NCBI GenBank assembly: GCA_023229845.1
Contig: JALNYK010000012.1
Span: forward strand, 1-64,000
Reading direction: 5' to 3'
Origin: Gallionella sp.
GTDB lineage: Bacteria; Pseudomonadota; Gammaproteobacteria; Burkholderiales; Gallionellaceae
Length of the DNA: 64,000 bases
Positions 10,101-18,480 of the stretch are shown piece after piece. The notes under the pieces were generated by a model. The model had not been told where the DNA came from. It worked only from the letters and a program-made list of their open reading frames with translations, and did not search any database. Each line of letters starts with the position of its first letter. Positions within the stretch are counted from its first letter, which is position 1. Made by a program: the position numbers and the translations under genes.

Positions 10101-13100
10101 CACCTTCACCGGCACGGCGGCACAGGCGCAAGCGGCGATCCGCGCGCTGGTGTTTACGCCCGCCGCCAACCGCGTTAACCCGACATTGACCGAGACCACC
10201 ACCTTCACGGTGAGCGTCAACGACGCCATCGCGACGGCTGTAACCGACAACACGACGACCGTGGTCTCGACCTCGGTCAACGACGCGCCTGTCGTGGGCG
10301 GCGCGACGGCGGTCACCAACATCGACGACACGGCGACCGCGACCCCGTTCTCGGCGTTCACCGTTAGCGATGCCGACACGGCACAAACCCAGACCCTGAC
10401 CGTCACGCTGGACACGGCAGCGAAGGGCGCGCTGTCCAACCTGAGCGGCGGTGCGTACAACGCCGCAACGGGCGTCTACACCTTCACCGGCACGGCGGCA
10501 CAGGCACAAGCGGCGATCCGCGCGCTGGTGTTTACGCCCACGGCCAACCGCGTCAACCTGACCCTGACCGAGACGACCACCTTCACGGTGAGCGTTGACG
10601 ACGGCATCGCGGCGGCGGCAACCAACAACACGACGACCGTGGTTTCGACCTCGGTCAACGATGCGCCGGTCGTGGGCGGTGCGGTTGCGGCACAGGCGAT
10701 GAACGACAACGCCACGTTATCGCTGTTCTCGGCGTTCACCATCACTGACGCCGACACGGCACAAACCCTGACGCTGACGGTCACGCTGGACACGGCAGCG
10801 AAGGGCGCGCTGTCCAACCTGAGCGGCGGTGCGTACAACGCCGCAACGGGCGTCTACACCTTTACCGGCACGGCAGCACAGGCACAAGCGGCGATCCGCG
10901 CGCTGGTGTTTACGCCCACCGCCCACCGCGTGAACCCGACCCTGACCGAGACAACCACCTTCACGGTGAGCGTCAGCGACGGCATCGCGGCGGCGGCGAC
11001 CAACAACACGACGACCGTAGTGTCGACCTCGGTCAACGATGCGCCGACCCTCGCGACCCCGACGGCGGCCTCCTACACCGACACCGCGGCGCTGGATACC
11101 TTCAGCAACAGCACCGGCACGCTGGCCGGTGCTGATGTGGACACCGGTGCGACGCTGACCTACGGCATCGCCGGCGGCACCGTGAACGCGGGTTCGAGCA
11201 CCTTGGCGGGAACCTACGGCAGCCTGTCGGTGAATACCACGACCGGTGCGTACACCTACATCCCGAACGCCACGGCCATCAATGGGCTGGCGGCCAACAC
11301 CACCGATACGTTCACCGTTTCGGTGAGTGACGGGGCGCTGAGCACCACGGCGACGTACACGGTTAATCTGACCGCGGCGAACGACACGCCGGTGCTGGCG
11401 ACCCCGACGGCGGCGTCCTACACCGACACCGCGGCGCAGGACACCTTCACCGCCGACACCGGCACGCTGGGCGGCACAGACCGCGACAGCGGCGCGACGC
11501 TGACCTACGGTATAACCGGCGGCACAGTGGCTGCGGGTTCGAGCACCTTGGCCGGAACCTACGGCAGCCTGTCGGTGAACATCGCGACGGGGGCATACAC
11601 CTACACCCCGAATGCCACCGCGATCAACGCGCTGACCGGCAACACCACGGACAGCTTTACGGTGAACGTGAGCGACGGCACAGCTAGCACCACCGCGACC
11701 TACACGGTGAACCTGACCGCGGCGAACGACACGCCGGTATTGAGCACGCCCACAGCGGCGTCCTACACCGACACCGCGGCGCAAGACACCTTCAGCAACA
11801 GCACCGGCACGCTGGCCGGTGCGGATGTGGACACCGGTGCGACGCTGACCTACGGCATCACCGGCGGCACCGTGAATGCGGGCGTCAGCACCTTGGCGGG
11901 AACGTACGGCAGCCTGAGTGTGAATACCGCGACGGGGGCGTATACCTACACGCCGAACGCCACCGCGATCAACGCGCTGACGACCAACACCACCGATACG
12001 TTTACTGTCTCGGTGAGTGACGGGGCGCTGAGCACCACAGCGACTTACACGGTCAACCTGACCGCGGCGAACGACACGCCCGCATTGGCTACTCCAACGG
12101 CGGCGGCATACACCGATACCGCTGCACTCGATACGTTCAGCAACAGCACCGGCACGTTGACAGCCAGCGACCGCGACACCGGTGCGACGCTGACCTACGG
12201 CATCGCCGGCGGCACCGTGAACGCGGGTTCGAGCACCTTGGCGGGAACCTACGGCAGCCTGTCGGTGAATACCACGACCGGTGCGTACACCTACATCCCG
12301 AACGCCACGGCCATCAATGGGCTGGCGGCCAACACCACCGATACGTTCACCGTTTCGGTGAGTGACGGGGCGCTGAGCACCACGGCGACGTACACGGTTA
12401 ATCTGACCGCGGCGAACGACACGCCGGTGCTGGCGACCCCGACGGCGGCGTCCTACACCGACACCGCGGCGCAGGACACCTTCACCGCCGACACCGGCAC
12501 GCTGGGCGGCACAGACCGCGACAGCGGCGCGACGCTGACCTACGGTATAACCGGCGGCACAGTGGCTGCGGGTTCGAGCACCTTGGCCGGAACCTACGGC
12601 AGCCTGTCGGTGAACATCGCGACGGGGGCATACACCTACACCCCGAATGCCACCGCGATCAACGCGCTGACCGGCAACACCACGGACAGCTTTACGGTGA
12701 ACGTGAGCGACGGCACAGCTAGCACCACCGCGACCTACACGGTGAACCTGACCGCGGCGAACGACACGCCGGTATTGAGCACGCCCACAGCGGCGTCCTA
12801 CACCGACACCGCGGCGCAAGACACCTTCAGCAACAGCACCGGCACGCTGGCCGGTGCGGATGTGGACACCGGTGCGACGCTGACCTACGGCATCACCGGC
12901 GGCACCGTGAATGCGGGCGTCAGCACCTTGGCGGGAACGTACGGCAGCCTGAGTGTGAATACCGCGACGGGGGCGTATACCTACACGCCGAACGCCACCG
13001 CGATCAACGCGCTGACGACCAACACCACCGATACGTTTACTGTCTCGGTGAGTGACGGGGCGCTGAGCACCACAGCGACTTACACGGTCAACCTGACCGC

Positions 13101-15822
13101 GGCGAACGACACGCCCGCATTGGCTACTCCAACGGCGGCGGCATACACCGATACCGCTGCACTCGATACGTTCAGCAACAGCACCGGCACGTTGACAGCC
13201 AGCGACCGCGACACCGGTGCGACGCTGACCTACGGCATCGCCGGCGGCACCGTGAACGCGGGTTCGAGCACCTTGGCGGGAACCTACGGCAGCCTGTCGG
13301 TGAATACCACGACCGGTGCGTACACCTACACCCCGAATGCCACCGCGATCAATGGGCTGACGGCCAACACCACCGATACGTTCACCGTTTCGGTGAGTGA
13401 CGGGGCGCTGAGCACCACGGCGACGTACACGGTCAATCTGACCGCGGCGAACGACACTCCGGTGCTGGCGACTCCGACCGCGGCGTCCTACACCGACACT
13501 GCAGCGCAGGATAGCTTCACCGCCGACACCGGCACCTTGGCTGGCACGGATAGGGACAGCGGCACGACGCTGACCTACGGCATCGCCGGCGGCACAGTGA
13601 ACGCCGGCGTCAGCATCCTGGCCGGAAGTTACGGCAGCCTGTCGGTGAACACCGCGACCGGCGCGTACACCTACACGCCGAACGCTGCGTCGATCAACGC
13701 CCTGACCGCCAATGCGACCGACAGCTTCACGGTGAACGTCTCGGACGGCACGGCGACGACCACCGCGACTTACACGGTCAATCTGACCGCGGCGAACGAC
13801 ACGCCGGTGCTGGCGACCCCGACGGCGGCGTCCTACACCGACACCGCGGCGCAAGACACCTTCGCTGCCGACATCGGCACGCTGGGCGGCACGGATAGGG
13901 ATAGCGGTGCGACGCTGACCTACGGCATCGCCGGCGGCACGGTGAGCGGCAGCACCAGCACGCTGGCGGGAACCTACGGTAGCCTGTCGGTCAACACCGC
14001 GACCGGCGCATACACCTACACGCCGAACGTCACCGCGATCAACGCGCTGACTGCGAACGCCACGGACAGCTTCACGGTGAACGTCAGCGACGGTGCATTG
14101 AGCACGACCGCGACCTACACGGTGAACCTGACCGCGGCGAACGATGCGACGGTATTGGGCGGTGCAACGGCGGTTACCGTGATCAACGACACGGCGACCG
14201 CCACGCCGTTCTCGGCCTACACGATCGCCGATGCCGACAGCGCCCAGTCGTTGACGCTGACGGTTGCGCTGGACACGGCAGCCAAGGGCGCACTGTCCAA
14301 CCTGAGCGGTGGTGCGTATGACGCCGCAACGGGCGTCTACAGCTTTACCGGCACGGCGGCACAGGCACAAGCGGCGATTCGCGCGCTGGTGTTTACGCCC
14401 ACAGTCAACCGCGTCGCCTCGACGCTGACCGAAACCACGACTTTCACCGTCAGCGTCAACGATGGCATCGCGGCAGCGGCGAGCGATGCCACGACGACCG
14501 TGGTGTCGACTTCGGTCAACGATGCACCAGTCCTGTCGGCGAACGGCATTGTGCTCACGACGACAAACGAAGACACCGCCTCGGCTGGCGTGACTGTCGC
14601 CGCAATACTCTCTGCATCGGGTTATAGCGATGCGGATAGCGCTGCGCTGCAGGGAATGGCTGTGACCTCGCTGGCAGGGAAGGGGGGCTGGCAGTATTCC
14701 CTTGATGGGACGTCCTGGGTCAGTTGCGGCGCCGTGTCGGACACTTCTGCTCTGTTGCTCGATGCGACAACCCTGATTCGTTACACCCCCGGTTCGCAAG
14801 GGGCAGAGTTGGTAAGCATCGGTTTCGTAGCTTGGGATCGGACCTCTGGAAGTGCATCGATCATCGGCATGCGGCAGACCGCCGATACAACGGTGCGCGG
14901 CGGGAATGCGGCATTCTCCGCGACAGCCGTGCAGGCGTCGCTCGATGTGATCGCGGTGCCCCGGCCTTTGCCTCCTAGCCCGCCACCGGCTCCGCCAGCA
15001 CCGCCACCGGCTCCGCCAGCACCTCCGACTCCGACACCGCCTATCGTGGCGCCGGTTGTGGCGCCTCCGCCGCCGCCGCCACCGCCGGCTGCGCCGATCA
15101 CCGTCCTGCCTGTTTTCGATCTGCCGCCTGGCACGATTCCGCAATCGAGTCTGGTAGTCGATAACGGTATTGGAAATCTTTCGGTCGGAGCGGGTGAAAC
15201 CTTTACCTATATTATTCCGAAGGATGCCTTCCAATCCAGTTCGTCCGATGCGCAATTGAGCTTCAAGGCCACTCAGGCCAACGGCGCGCCGTTGCCGAAC
15301 TGGCTGCGCTTCAATTCGGAGACGGGGACATTCAGCGGCGTCGTGCCCGAGGGCGAGAGAGGCGATCTGCGCATCCGGGTCAAGGCCGTGGACGAAAAGG
15401 GCAACGAGGCGGTGACGACCTTTACGATCAAGAGCGGCGTGGTCGCGCGGGAGAATGGCGAGCGCCCCGAGAACGGCAACCAGCGGGAGAACGACGAACC
15501 GCGCGAGAACGACGAGCCGCGTCAGCGTCAGCGCGGGGCAGCTCCGCTGTCCGGCCAAGGACTATTGTCCGTGCTGGGCATTCCAGGTTTCAACCTTGCG
15601 CCGGACGATGGCATCCAGCCGGAAGTCTTGCCTGAGCTGCCGGTCGAACAGCAGGCCGACTCGTCGGATGGCGGCAATGGCGAATCCGTTCAGTCCGAAG
15701 CCGCAGGCAATGCACCGCAGCTATCCGCACAATTGCAGCGCGAGGCGCAACGGTTCGGCCAGGCGCGCGAGGCTACCTTGCGTCATCTGGCTGCCGTGGA
15801 GCAGGCGCGTCAGCTGGCATAA
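4180..15822 (+). CDS. Giant repetitive surface or secreted protein, DUF4347 head with Ig/cadherin-like repeats
   Basis: 3880 residues; start supported by AAAGGAG 8 bp upstream. The N-terminus carries the LESRIVFDGAA motif seen in large proteobacterial adhesins. Residues about 70-227 are a DUF4347 domain (HIVSHGSEGSLQLG, then LLYGCDVAAGSDG), a caspase/clostripain-like fold with a His and a Cys. After a linker come three 100-residue Ig-like repeats (about 388-700), five 108-residue repeats (700-1257), eight 126-residue repeats ending in NDAP (1257-2288 and again 3324-3450) interrupted by one other domain, and nine 115-residue VCBS/cadherin-like repeats (2288-3324). Then come a Pro-rich hinge (3596-3644), a dystroglycan-type cadherin-like domain (3647-3754), an Arg/Glu/Asn-rich segment and a helical tail. 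I see no RTX GGxGxD repeats. Its likely role is adhesion or biofilm; the following OMF and adaptor genes suggest type-I-like export. Confidence 0.85.
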   Translation: MNSPKEFPIQPQAATAKKSRLRPRRSMHALESRIVFDGAAVATVDALAQASVDAAILPDAIAPASASRTEIVFVESNVRDYQTLLNGVDPGAEVHVLDAAQDGLAQIADILDGRSGIAAIHIVSHGSEGSLQLGGLSLTADNLQDHAADLATIGGALDANADILLYGCDVAAGSDGAALVDALAQATQADIAASTDTTGAAAKGGDWALEYAAGVIDTAALDGSGYDGTLVNATFTFDSGLPTAYPSTTNTVTQTVGGETIEITSVGDGWISLQAYITSSISGTDSLTSDGNIGMTLATVSLQSGNLFDLTSFKEWEQLGNAGTLTLTSSKGSLTYPVGSGNIVNTHDVSAHANAANFQGITSFTMSYSGTVWGMAFDDIVLMNITAPDTTAPNAPSTPDMTAGTDSGSSSTDNLTSDTTPTFTGTAEADSTVTLYDTNGTTVLGSATATGGNWSITSSALSAGAHTLTAKATDAAGNVSAASAGLAITIDATAPSAPSTPNMTAGTDSGSSSTDDITSDTTPTFFGTAEADSTVTLYDTDGTTVIGTTTANGAGNWLLTVSALSEGSHTITAKVTDAAGNVSVASAGLAITIDATAPNAPSAPDMTAGTDSGSSSTDNLTSNTTPTFSGTAEAGSTVTLYDTDGTTVLGTATATGGNWSITSSALGAGAHTLTAKATDAAGNVSAASAGLAITIDTTAPTVSDASISISGASGTGGAYKVGDTVTATWNNTAGGDNNADTISGVTVDFSAFGGGAAVAATNNAGTWTATYTIVSGAIDGTNRNVSVSATDSAGNATTTADTSNATVDNVAPTVTDGNISISGASGTAGAYKIGDTVTATWNNTAGGDNNADTISGVTVDFSAFGGGAAVAATNNAGTWTATYTIASGAIDGTNRNVSVSATDNAGNATTTADTSNATVDNVAPTVTDGNISISGASGTAGAFKIGDTVTATWNNTAGGDNNADISGVTVDFSAFGGGAAVAATNNAGTWTATYVITSGAIDGTNRNVSVTATDNAGNATTTADTSNATQDNVAPAVTDGNISISGASGSGGAYKIGDTVTATWNNTAGGDNNADTISGVTVDFSAFGGGAAVAATNNAGTWTATYTIVSGAIDGTNGNVSVTATDNAGNATTTADTSNATVDNQAPTVTDGNISISGGSGTGGAFKTGDTVTATWNNTAGGDNNADTISGVTVDFSAFGGGAAVAATNNAGTWTATYTLVTGVVNGTNMNVSVTATDNAGNTTTTADTSNATADTTAPTIANAVASQAVNDNATLSPFATMTFTEANTLTVQITLDAAAKGSFTTLNGFTNAGGGVYTYTGTAANAATAIQGLVFTPTANRVASGSTETTTFTVAITDAAGNTASDATTTVVSTSINDAPVLDAGQSPALSGLGINPAAPSNGSTTGSTLVSALVGGITDADTGAVKGIAVTATDTVNGTLYYSTNGGTTWTAVGAVAANSALLLASDANTRLYYQSNNGVSGNIASALTFRAWDQTSGAAASKVDTTTNGNATAFSTATDTASIAIYPPPTIGSVSAGQAVNDNATVSPFAASTIGNAGTSNNVTVTVALDTQAKGSFTTLSGFTDNGNGSCTLTNVTAGAAQTAIRGLVFTPAANRVNPTLTETTTFTLTVTDVTTTVTATNATTTVVSTSINDAPAVGGATAVTNINDTATATPFSTFTIADADTAQTQTLTVTLDAAAKGALSNLSGGSYNAGTGVYTFTGTAAQAQAAIRGLVFSPTANRVNPTLTETTTFTVSVSDGIAAAATDATTTVVTTSLNDAPTVGGATAVTNINDTATATPFSAFTVSDADAAQTQTLTVTLDAAAKGALSNLSGGAYNAATGVYTFTGTAVQAQAAIRALVFTPTANRVSPTLTETTTFTVSVSDGIAAAATNNTTTVVSTSVNDAPVVGGATAVTSINDTVTATPFSAFTIADADSAQTQTLTVTLDAAAKGALSNLSGGAYNAATGVYTFTGTAAQAQAAIRALVFTPAANRVNPTLTETTTFTVSVNDAIATAVTDNTTTVVSTSVNDAPVVGGATAVTNIDDTATATPFSAFTVSDADTAQTQTLTVTLDTAAKGALSNLSGGAYNAATGVYTFTGTAAQAQAAIRALVFTPTANRVNLTLTETTTFTVSVDDGIAAAATNNTTTVVSTSVNDAPVVGGAVAAQAMNDNATLSLFSAFTITDADTAQTLTLTVTLDTAAKGALSNLSGGAYNAATGVYTFTGTAAQAQAAIRALVFTPTAHRVNPTLTETTTFTVSVSDGIAAAATNNTTTVVSTSVNDAPTLATPTAASYTDTAALDTFSNSTGTLAGADVDTGATLTYGIAGGTVNAGSSTLAGTYGSLSVNTTTGAYTYIPNATAINGLAANTTDTFTVSVSDGALSTTATYTVNLTAANDTPVLATPTAASYTDTAAQDTFTADTGTLGGTDRDSGATLTYGITGGTVAAGSSTLAGTYGSLSVNIATGAYTYTPNATAINALTGNTTDSFTVNVSDGTASTTATYTVNLTAANDTPVLSTPTAASYTDTAAQDTFSNSTGTLAGADVDTGATLTYGITGGTVNAGVSTLAGTYGSLSVNTATGAYTYTPNATAINALTTNTTDTFTVSVSDGALSTTATYTVNLTAANDTPALATPTAAAYTDTAALDTFSNSTGTLTASDRDTGATLTYGIAGGTVNAGSSTLAGTYGSLSVNTTTGAYTYIPNATAINGLAANTTDTFTVSVSDGALSTTATYTVNLTAANDTPVLATPTAASYTDTAAQDTFTADTGTLGGTDRDSGATLTYGITGGTVAAGSSTLAGTYGSLSVNIATGAYTYTPNATAINALTGNTTDSFTVNVSDGTASTTATYTVNLTAANDTPVLSTPTAASYTDTAAQDTFSNSTGTLAGADVDTGATLTYGITGGTVNAGVSTLAGTYGSLSVNTATGAYTYTPNATAINALTTNTTDTFTVSVSDGALSTTATYTVNLTAANDTPALATPTAAAYTDTAALDTFSNSTGTLTASDRDTGATLTYGIAGGTVNAGSSTLAGTYGSLSVNTTTGAYTYTPNATAINGLTANTTDTFTVSVSDGALSTTATYTVNLTAANDTPVLATPTAASYTDTAAQDSFTADTGTLAGTDRDSGTTLTYGIAGGTVNAGVSILAGSYGSLSVNTATGAYTYTPNAASINALTANATDSFTVNVSDGTATTTATYTVNLTAANDTPVLATPTAASYTDTAAQDTFAADIGTLGGTDRDSGATLTYGIAGGTVSGSTSTLAGTYGSLSVNTATGAYTYTPNVTAINALTANATDSFTVNVSDGALSTTATYTVNLTAANDATVLGGATAVTVINDTATATPFSAYTIADADSAQSLTLTVALDTAAKGALSNLSGGAYDAATGVYSFTGTAAQAQAAIRALVFTPTVNRVASTLTETTTFTVSVNDGIAAAASDATTTVVSTSVNDAPVLSANGIVLTTTNEDTASAGVTVAAILSASGYSDADSAALQGMAVTSLAGKGGWQYSLDGTSWVSCGAVSDTSALLLDATTLIRYTPGSQGAELVSIGFVAWDRTSGSASIIGMRQTADTTVRGGNAAFSATAVQASLDVIAVPRPLPPSPPPAPPAPPPAPPAPPTPTPPIVAPVVAPPPPPPPPAAPITVLPVFDLPPGTIPQSSLVVDNGIGNLSVGAGETFTYIIPKDAFQSSSSDAQLSFKATQANGAPLPNWLRFNSETGTFSGVVPEGERGDLRIRVKAVDEKGNEAVTTFTIKSGVVARENGERPENGNQRENDEPRENDEPRQRQRGAAPLSGQGLLSVLGIPGFNLAPDDGIQPEVLPELPVEQQADSSDGGNGESVQSEAAGNAPQLSAQLQREAQRFGQAREATLRHLAAVEQARQLA
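11140..13209 (+). repeat. Perfect tandem duplication, 2 x 1035 bp, inside the giant gene
   Basis: Bases 11140-12174 and 12175-13209 appear identical wherever compared, and a third copy begins at 13210 but diverges near 13328 (TACACCCCG against TACATCCCG). Each unit codes for 345 residues, that is three 115-residue cadherin-like domains, so this is a higher-order repeat laid over the domain repeat. Confidence 0.85.
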
Positions 15823-15866
15823 CCATTTTTAACGAAATACAATCCGTTACCAGGGAGAACACAACG

Positions 15867-17597
15867 ATGTCCAAGCAAAACCAACCATCCGTAAGATCTA
15901 TTTCTAGCCGTCGCCTGACCATGCTGCCGTTGACCGCGCTGATTCTCGCGACGCTGGGCGGTTGCGCCATCACGCCGGAGCCGCTGACCGGTGCCGAACG
16001 CAAGGAGCGCATTCAGCAGGACATGAGCGCCTTGTTCAAGGATGTCGAGCCCTTGTCCGGTCCGCTGAGCCTGCACGAGGCGCAGGCGCGGGCGCTGAAA
16101 TACAACGCCGATGCGCGTCTTAAGCTGATGGAAGAGGCGCTGTCCAATGCGCAGCTCGATCTTGCGCATTACGACATGCTGCCGCGCATGACGATGTCCG
16201 CCGGCTACTCGTCCCGCAACAACGATGCGCTGTCCTCCTCGGTGACGCTGAACAACGGGGTGCTGACGCCGACCGGAACCTATTCGGGCGCGCAGGAACG
16301 GAGCCGCACGACGACCAATGCCGTGCTCGCGTGGAACGTGCTGGACTTCGGCGTCAGCTATGTGCGCGCGCAGCAGCAGGCCACGCAGACGCTGATGGCC
16401 AACGAGCGCAAGCGCAAGGTGGTGCAGAACATCATGCAGGATGTGCGCCATGCGTATTGGCGCGCCTATGGCGCGCAGAACATCCTGCCGCGGCTCGACG
16501 CGCTGCTGGTGCAGGTCAACGATGCATTGAAGCGCAGCCGCAGCATGGAAGAGCAGCGCTTGATGGCGCCCATCGATGCGCTGTCGTACCAGCGCGGCCT
16601 GATCGATCTGTACCAGCAGATCATGCGGCATCGCCAGGAGTTGGCATCCGCAAAGACCGAACTGTCGGCGCTGATCAACGTCAAGCCCGGCACGAAACTG
16701 GTGCTGAGCGGCGACGACAACATGGATGAGTTTCCCGGCGCGAAAATCCTGAACGACATGGATGCGCTCGACCAGGCCGCGCTCGCCAATCGTCCCGAGT
16801 TGCGCGAGGAAGATTACCGCAAGAAGGTAACCGTGCTCGAAGCGCGCAAGGCATTGTTTTCGCTGCTGCCGGGCATAGAGATCAATGCCTCGGCGAACCA
16901 TGACAGCAACCGTTTCCTGTTCAAGAACGACTGGACAGAAACCGGCGCGACGGTCTCGTTCAACCTGCTGCGCGCGTTCTCCTATTCTTCGATGAAGGAT
17001 GCGCAGGAGGCGCAGGCCAAGCTTGACGACGCACGCCGCGTCGCGTTGAGCATGGCTGTGCTGGCGCAGGTTCGCATCGCCGGAGAACGTTACCGCGAAG
17101 CCATCACCGATTATGCGATCAACAAGCAGGCCGCGGATGTGGATGCGCGCATCGAGAAGCATGTCGTCTCCGGTGTGGCGGCCAATTCCGAATCGGACAT
17201 GACGCTGCTGCGCGCCAAGGTCAAGGCCGCTCTGTCGGAGATGCAGCGTTACGTGAGCTATGCCGGCCTGCAGATGTCGTATGCGCGCGTCGCCAGTTCG
17301 ATCGGCGTCGATATGTTGCCGGACTCGCCGAAGCTGGACGACCTGAAGTCGTTCTCGGATCAGATTTCGCGCGTGGACGAGGCATGGCAGAAGGGCGATT
17401 TCCAGCAAGGCTCTTCCGCGCCTCAATCCGTCGCGACGCAAGCGGCGGAAGCTCAGCCTGTTGTTGTCGCGCAGGAGCCGCAAACGACAGAATCCAAGCC
17501 GGTTGCAGTGCAGGAGTCGCAGCCGGTTGCGACGGCAGAGGCACCGGCGGTCCAGCAGGTCGCGGAGTTGTCGGTAACAGTGAAAGAAGCTAGATGA
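15867..17597 (+). CDS. TolC-family outer membrane factor, lipoprotein
   Basis: 576 residues, preceded by CAGGGAGAACA. The leader ends in a lipobox (ILATLGGC, lipidated Cys33), followed by a TolC-like alternation of long coiled-coil helices and strands: LSLHEAQARALKYNADARLK opens the first repeat, TTTNAVLAWNVLDFGVSYVR a membrane strand, and LPGIEINASANHDSNRFLF with VSFNLLRAF the second repeat. The tail is Gln/Ala/Pro-rich and probably disordered. TolC-family proteins form the trimeric outer-membrane duct for type I secretion and efflux. Its position directly after the giant gene and its 4-bp overlap with the adaptor downstream indicate that it serves export of that protein (inference). Confidence 0.85.
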   Translation: MSKQNQPSVRSISSRRLTMLPLTALILATLGGCAITPEPLTGAERKERIQQDMSALFKDVEPLSGPLSLHEAQARALKYNADARLKLMEEALSNAQLDLAHYDMLPRMTMSAGYSSRNNDALSSSVTLNNGVLTPTGTYSGAQERSRTTTNAVLAWNVLDFGVSYVRAQQQATQTLMANERKRKVVQNIMQDVRHAYWRAYGAQNILPRLDALLVQVNDALKRSRSMEEQRLMAPIDALSYQRGLIDLYQQIMRHRQELASAKTELSALINVKPGTKLVLSGDDNMDEFPGAKILNDMDALDQAALANRPELREEDYRKKVTVLEARKALFSLLPGIEINASANHDSNRFLFKNDWTETGATVSFNLLRAFSYSSMKDAQEAQAKLDDARRVALSMAVLAQVRIAGERYREAITDYAINKQAADVDARIEKHVVSGVAANSESDMTLLRAKVKAALSEMQRYVSYAGLQMSYARVASSIGVDMLPDSPKLDDLKSFSDQISRVDEAWQKGDFQQGSSAPQSVATQAAEAQPVVVAQEPQTTESKPVAVQESQPVATAEAPAVQQVAELSVTVKEAR

Positions 17598-18469
17598 ATC
17601 AAAAGTTGTTGATGGGCGGGGCGCTGGCAGTCGGCGTCCTTGGAGTGGTGTTTTTTTCAGGCGGGAAAGAGCCGGCTCCGGCGGCTGCATTGGCGCCCGC
17701 GCCGGCTTCTTCTCCTGCGGACGCATCGGCGGCGGCGTCCGCACCGGTGGCGGCAATGCTGAAAGCGCCGGAGAAGAAGGCCGATGAGGTGCGTGTGCTG
17801 ATCGCCGCGGAGGGCGAAAGCGTGCTGGCGGCACAGATGGCTGGGCGCATCGTGAGTATCGGCGCGAAGCTCGGAGACCGCGTGCATCAGGGACAGGCCA
17901 TCCTGCGTTTCGATTGTGACGAGCAGCAGGCGCGGCTCAACATGGCGCGGGCGGAATGGGACGGCGCGCAGAAGGTTTACGAGGCGAAGGCCAAGCTGCA
18001 GTCCATGCAGTCGGCCAGTCTGCTGGAAGTGAGCCAGGCGGCGGCGGAAGCGGAGAAATTCAAGGCGCAGATCCAGCTCTTCCAGGCGCAACTGCGGTTG
18101 TGCAGCATCAATGCGCCGTTCTCCGGTCGCGTCACCAAGCTGCGCATCAAGCCCTACGAGAGCGTCGTCGTCGGCCAGCAATTGGTCGAGGTGATCAACG
18201 ACGAGAAGCTCAAGGTGCAACTCAATATCCCGTCGTTGTGGCTGGCGCGGGTGAAGGCGGGCAACCCGTTCGAGGTGCGCATCGACGAGACTGGCAAGAG
18301 CTATGAAGCCAAGGTCCGCCGTATCAACGGAAAGGTCGATGCGGTCAGCCAGTCCGTAGAGATCGAGGGCGAATTGATAGGTCGCCCAGAGGACCTGCTG
18401 CCGGGCATGAGCGGCGTCGCGATATTTCCGGACGCCGCGCCGGACGCGCAGCCGGACGTGAAGAAGTAG
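17594..18469 (+). CDS. Periplasmic adaptor (membrane fusion) protein, HlyD/RND type
   Basis: 291 residues; the start ATG overlaps the preceding stop codon. One N-terminal membrane anchor (MGGALAVGVLGVVFFSGG) is followed by an Ala/Pro-rich spacer, then a biotinyl-lipoyl half-motif (AAQMAGRIVSIGAKLGDRVH), a coiled-coil hairpin (about residues 115-165) and the second lipoyl half (INAPFSGRVTKLRIKPYESV), then a beta-barrel domain. This is the standard adaptor architecture that bridges an inner-membrane pump and a TolC duct. It is short for the family and has a compact hairpin. No pump gene follows, which is unusual. Confidence 0.8.
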   Translation: MNQKLLMGGALAVGVLGVVFFSGGKEPAPAAALAPAPASSPADASAAASAPVAAMLKAPEKKADEVRVLIAAEGESVLAAQMAGRIVSIGAKLGDRVHQGQAILRFDCDEQQARLNMARAEWDGAQKVYEAKAKLQSMQSASLLEVSQAAAEAEKFKAQIQLFQAQLRLCSINAPFSGRVTKLRIKPYESVVVGQQLVEVINDEKLKVQLNIPSLWLARVKAGNPFEVRIDETGKSYEAKVRRINGKVDAVSQSVEIEGELIGRPEDLLPGMSGVAIFPDAAPDAQPDVKK

Positions 18470-18480
18470 CGCGCGCCGGA

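Noticed and set aside
10717..15558. Very long Arg/Gly-rich open frame on the minus strand, and a similar one at 5869-8994
   Set aside because: Antisense shadows of the highly repetitive giant gene; composition is not protein-like and no start signals are seen.
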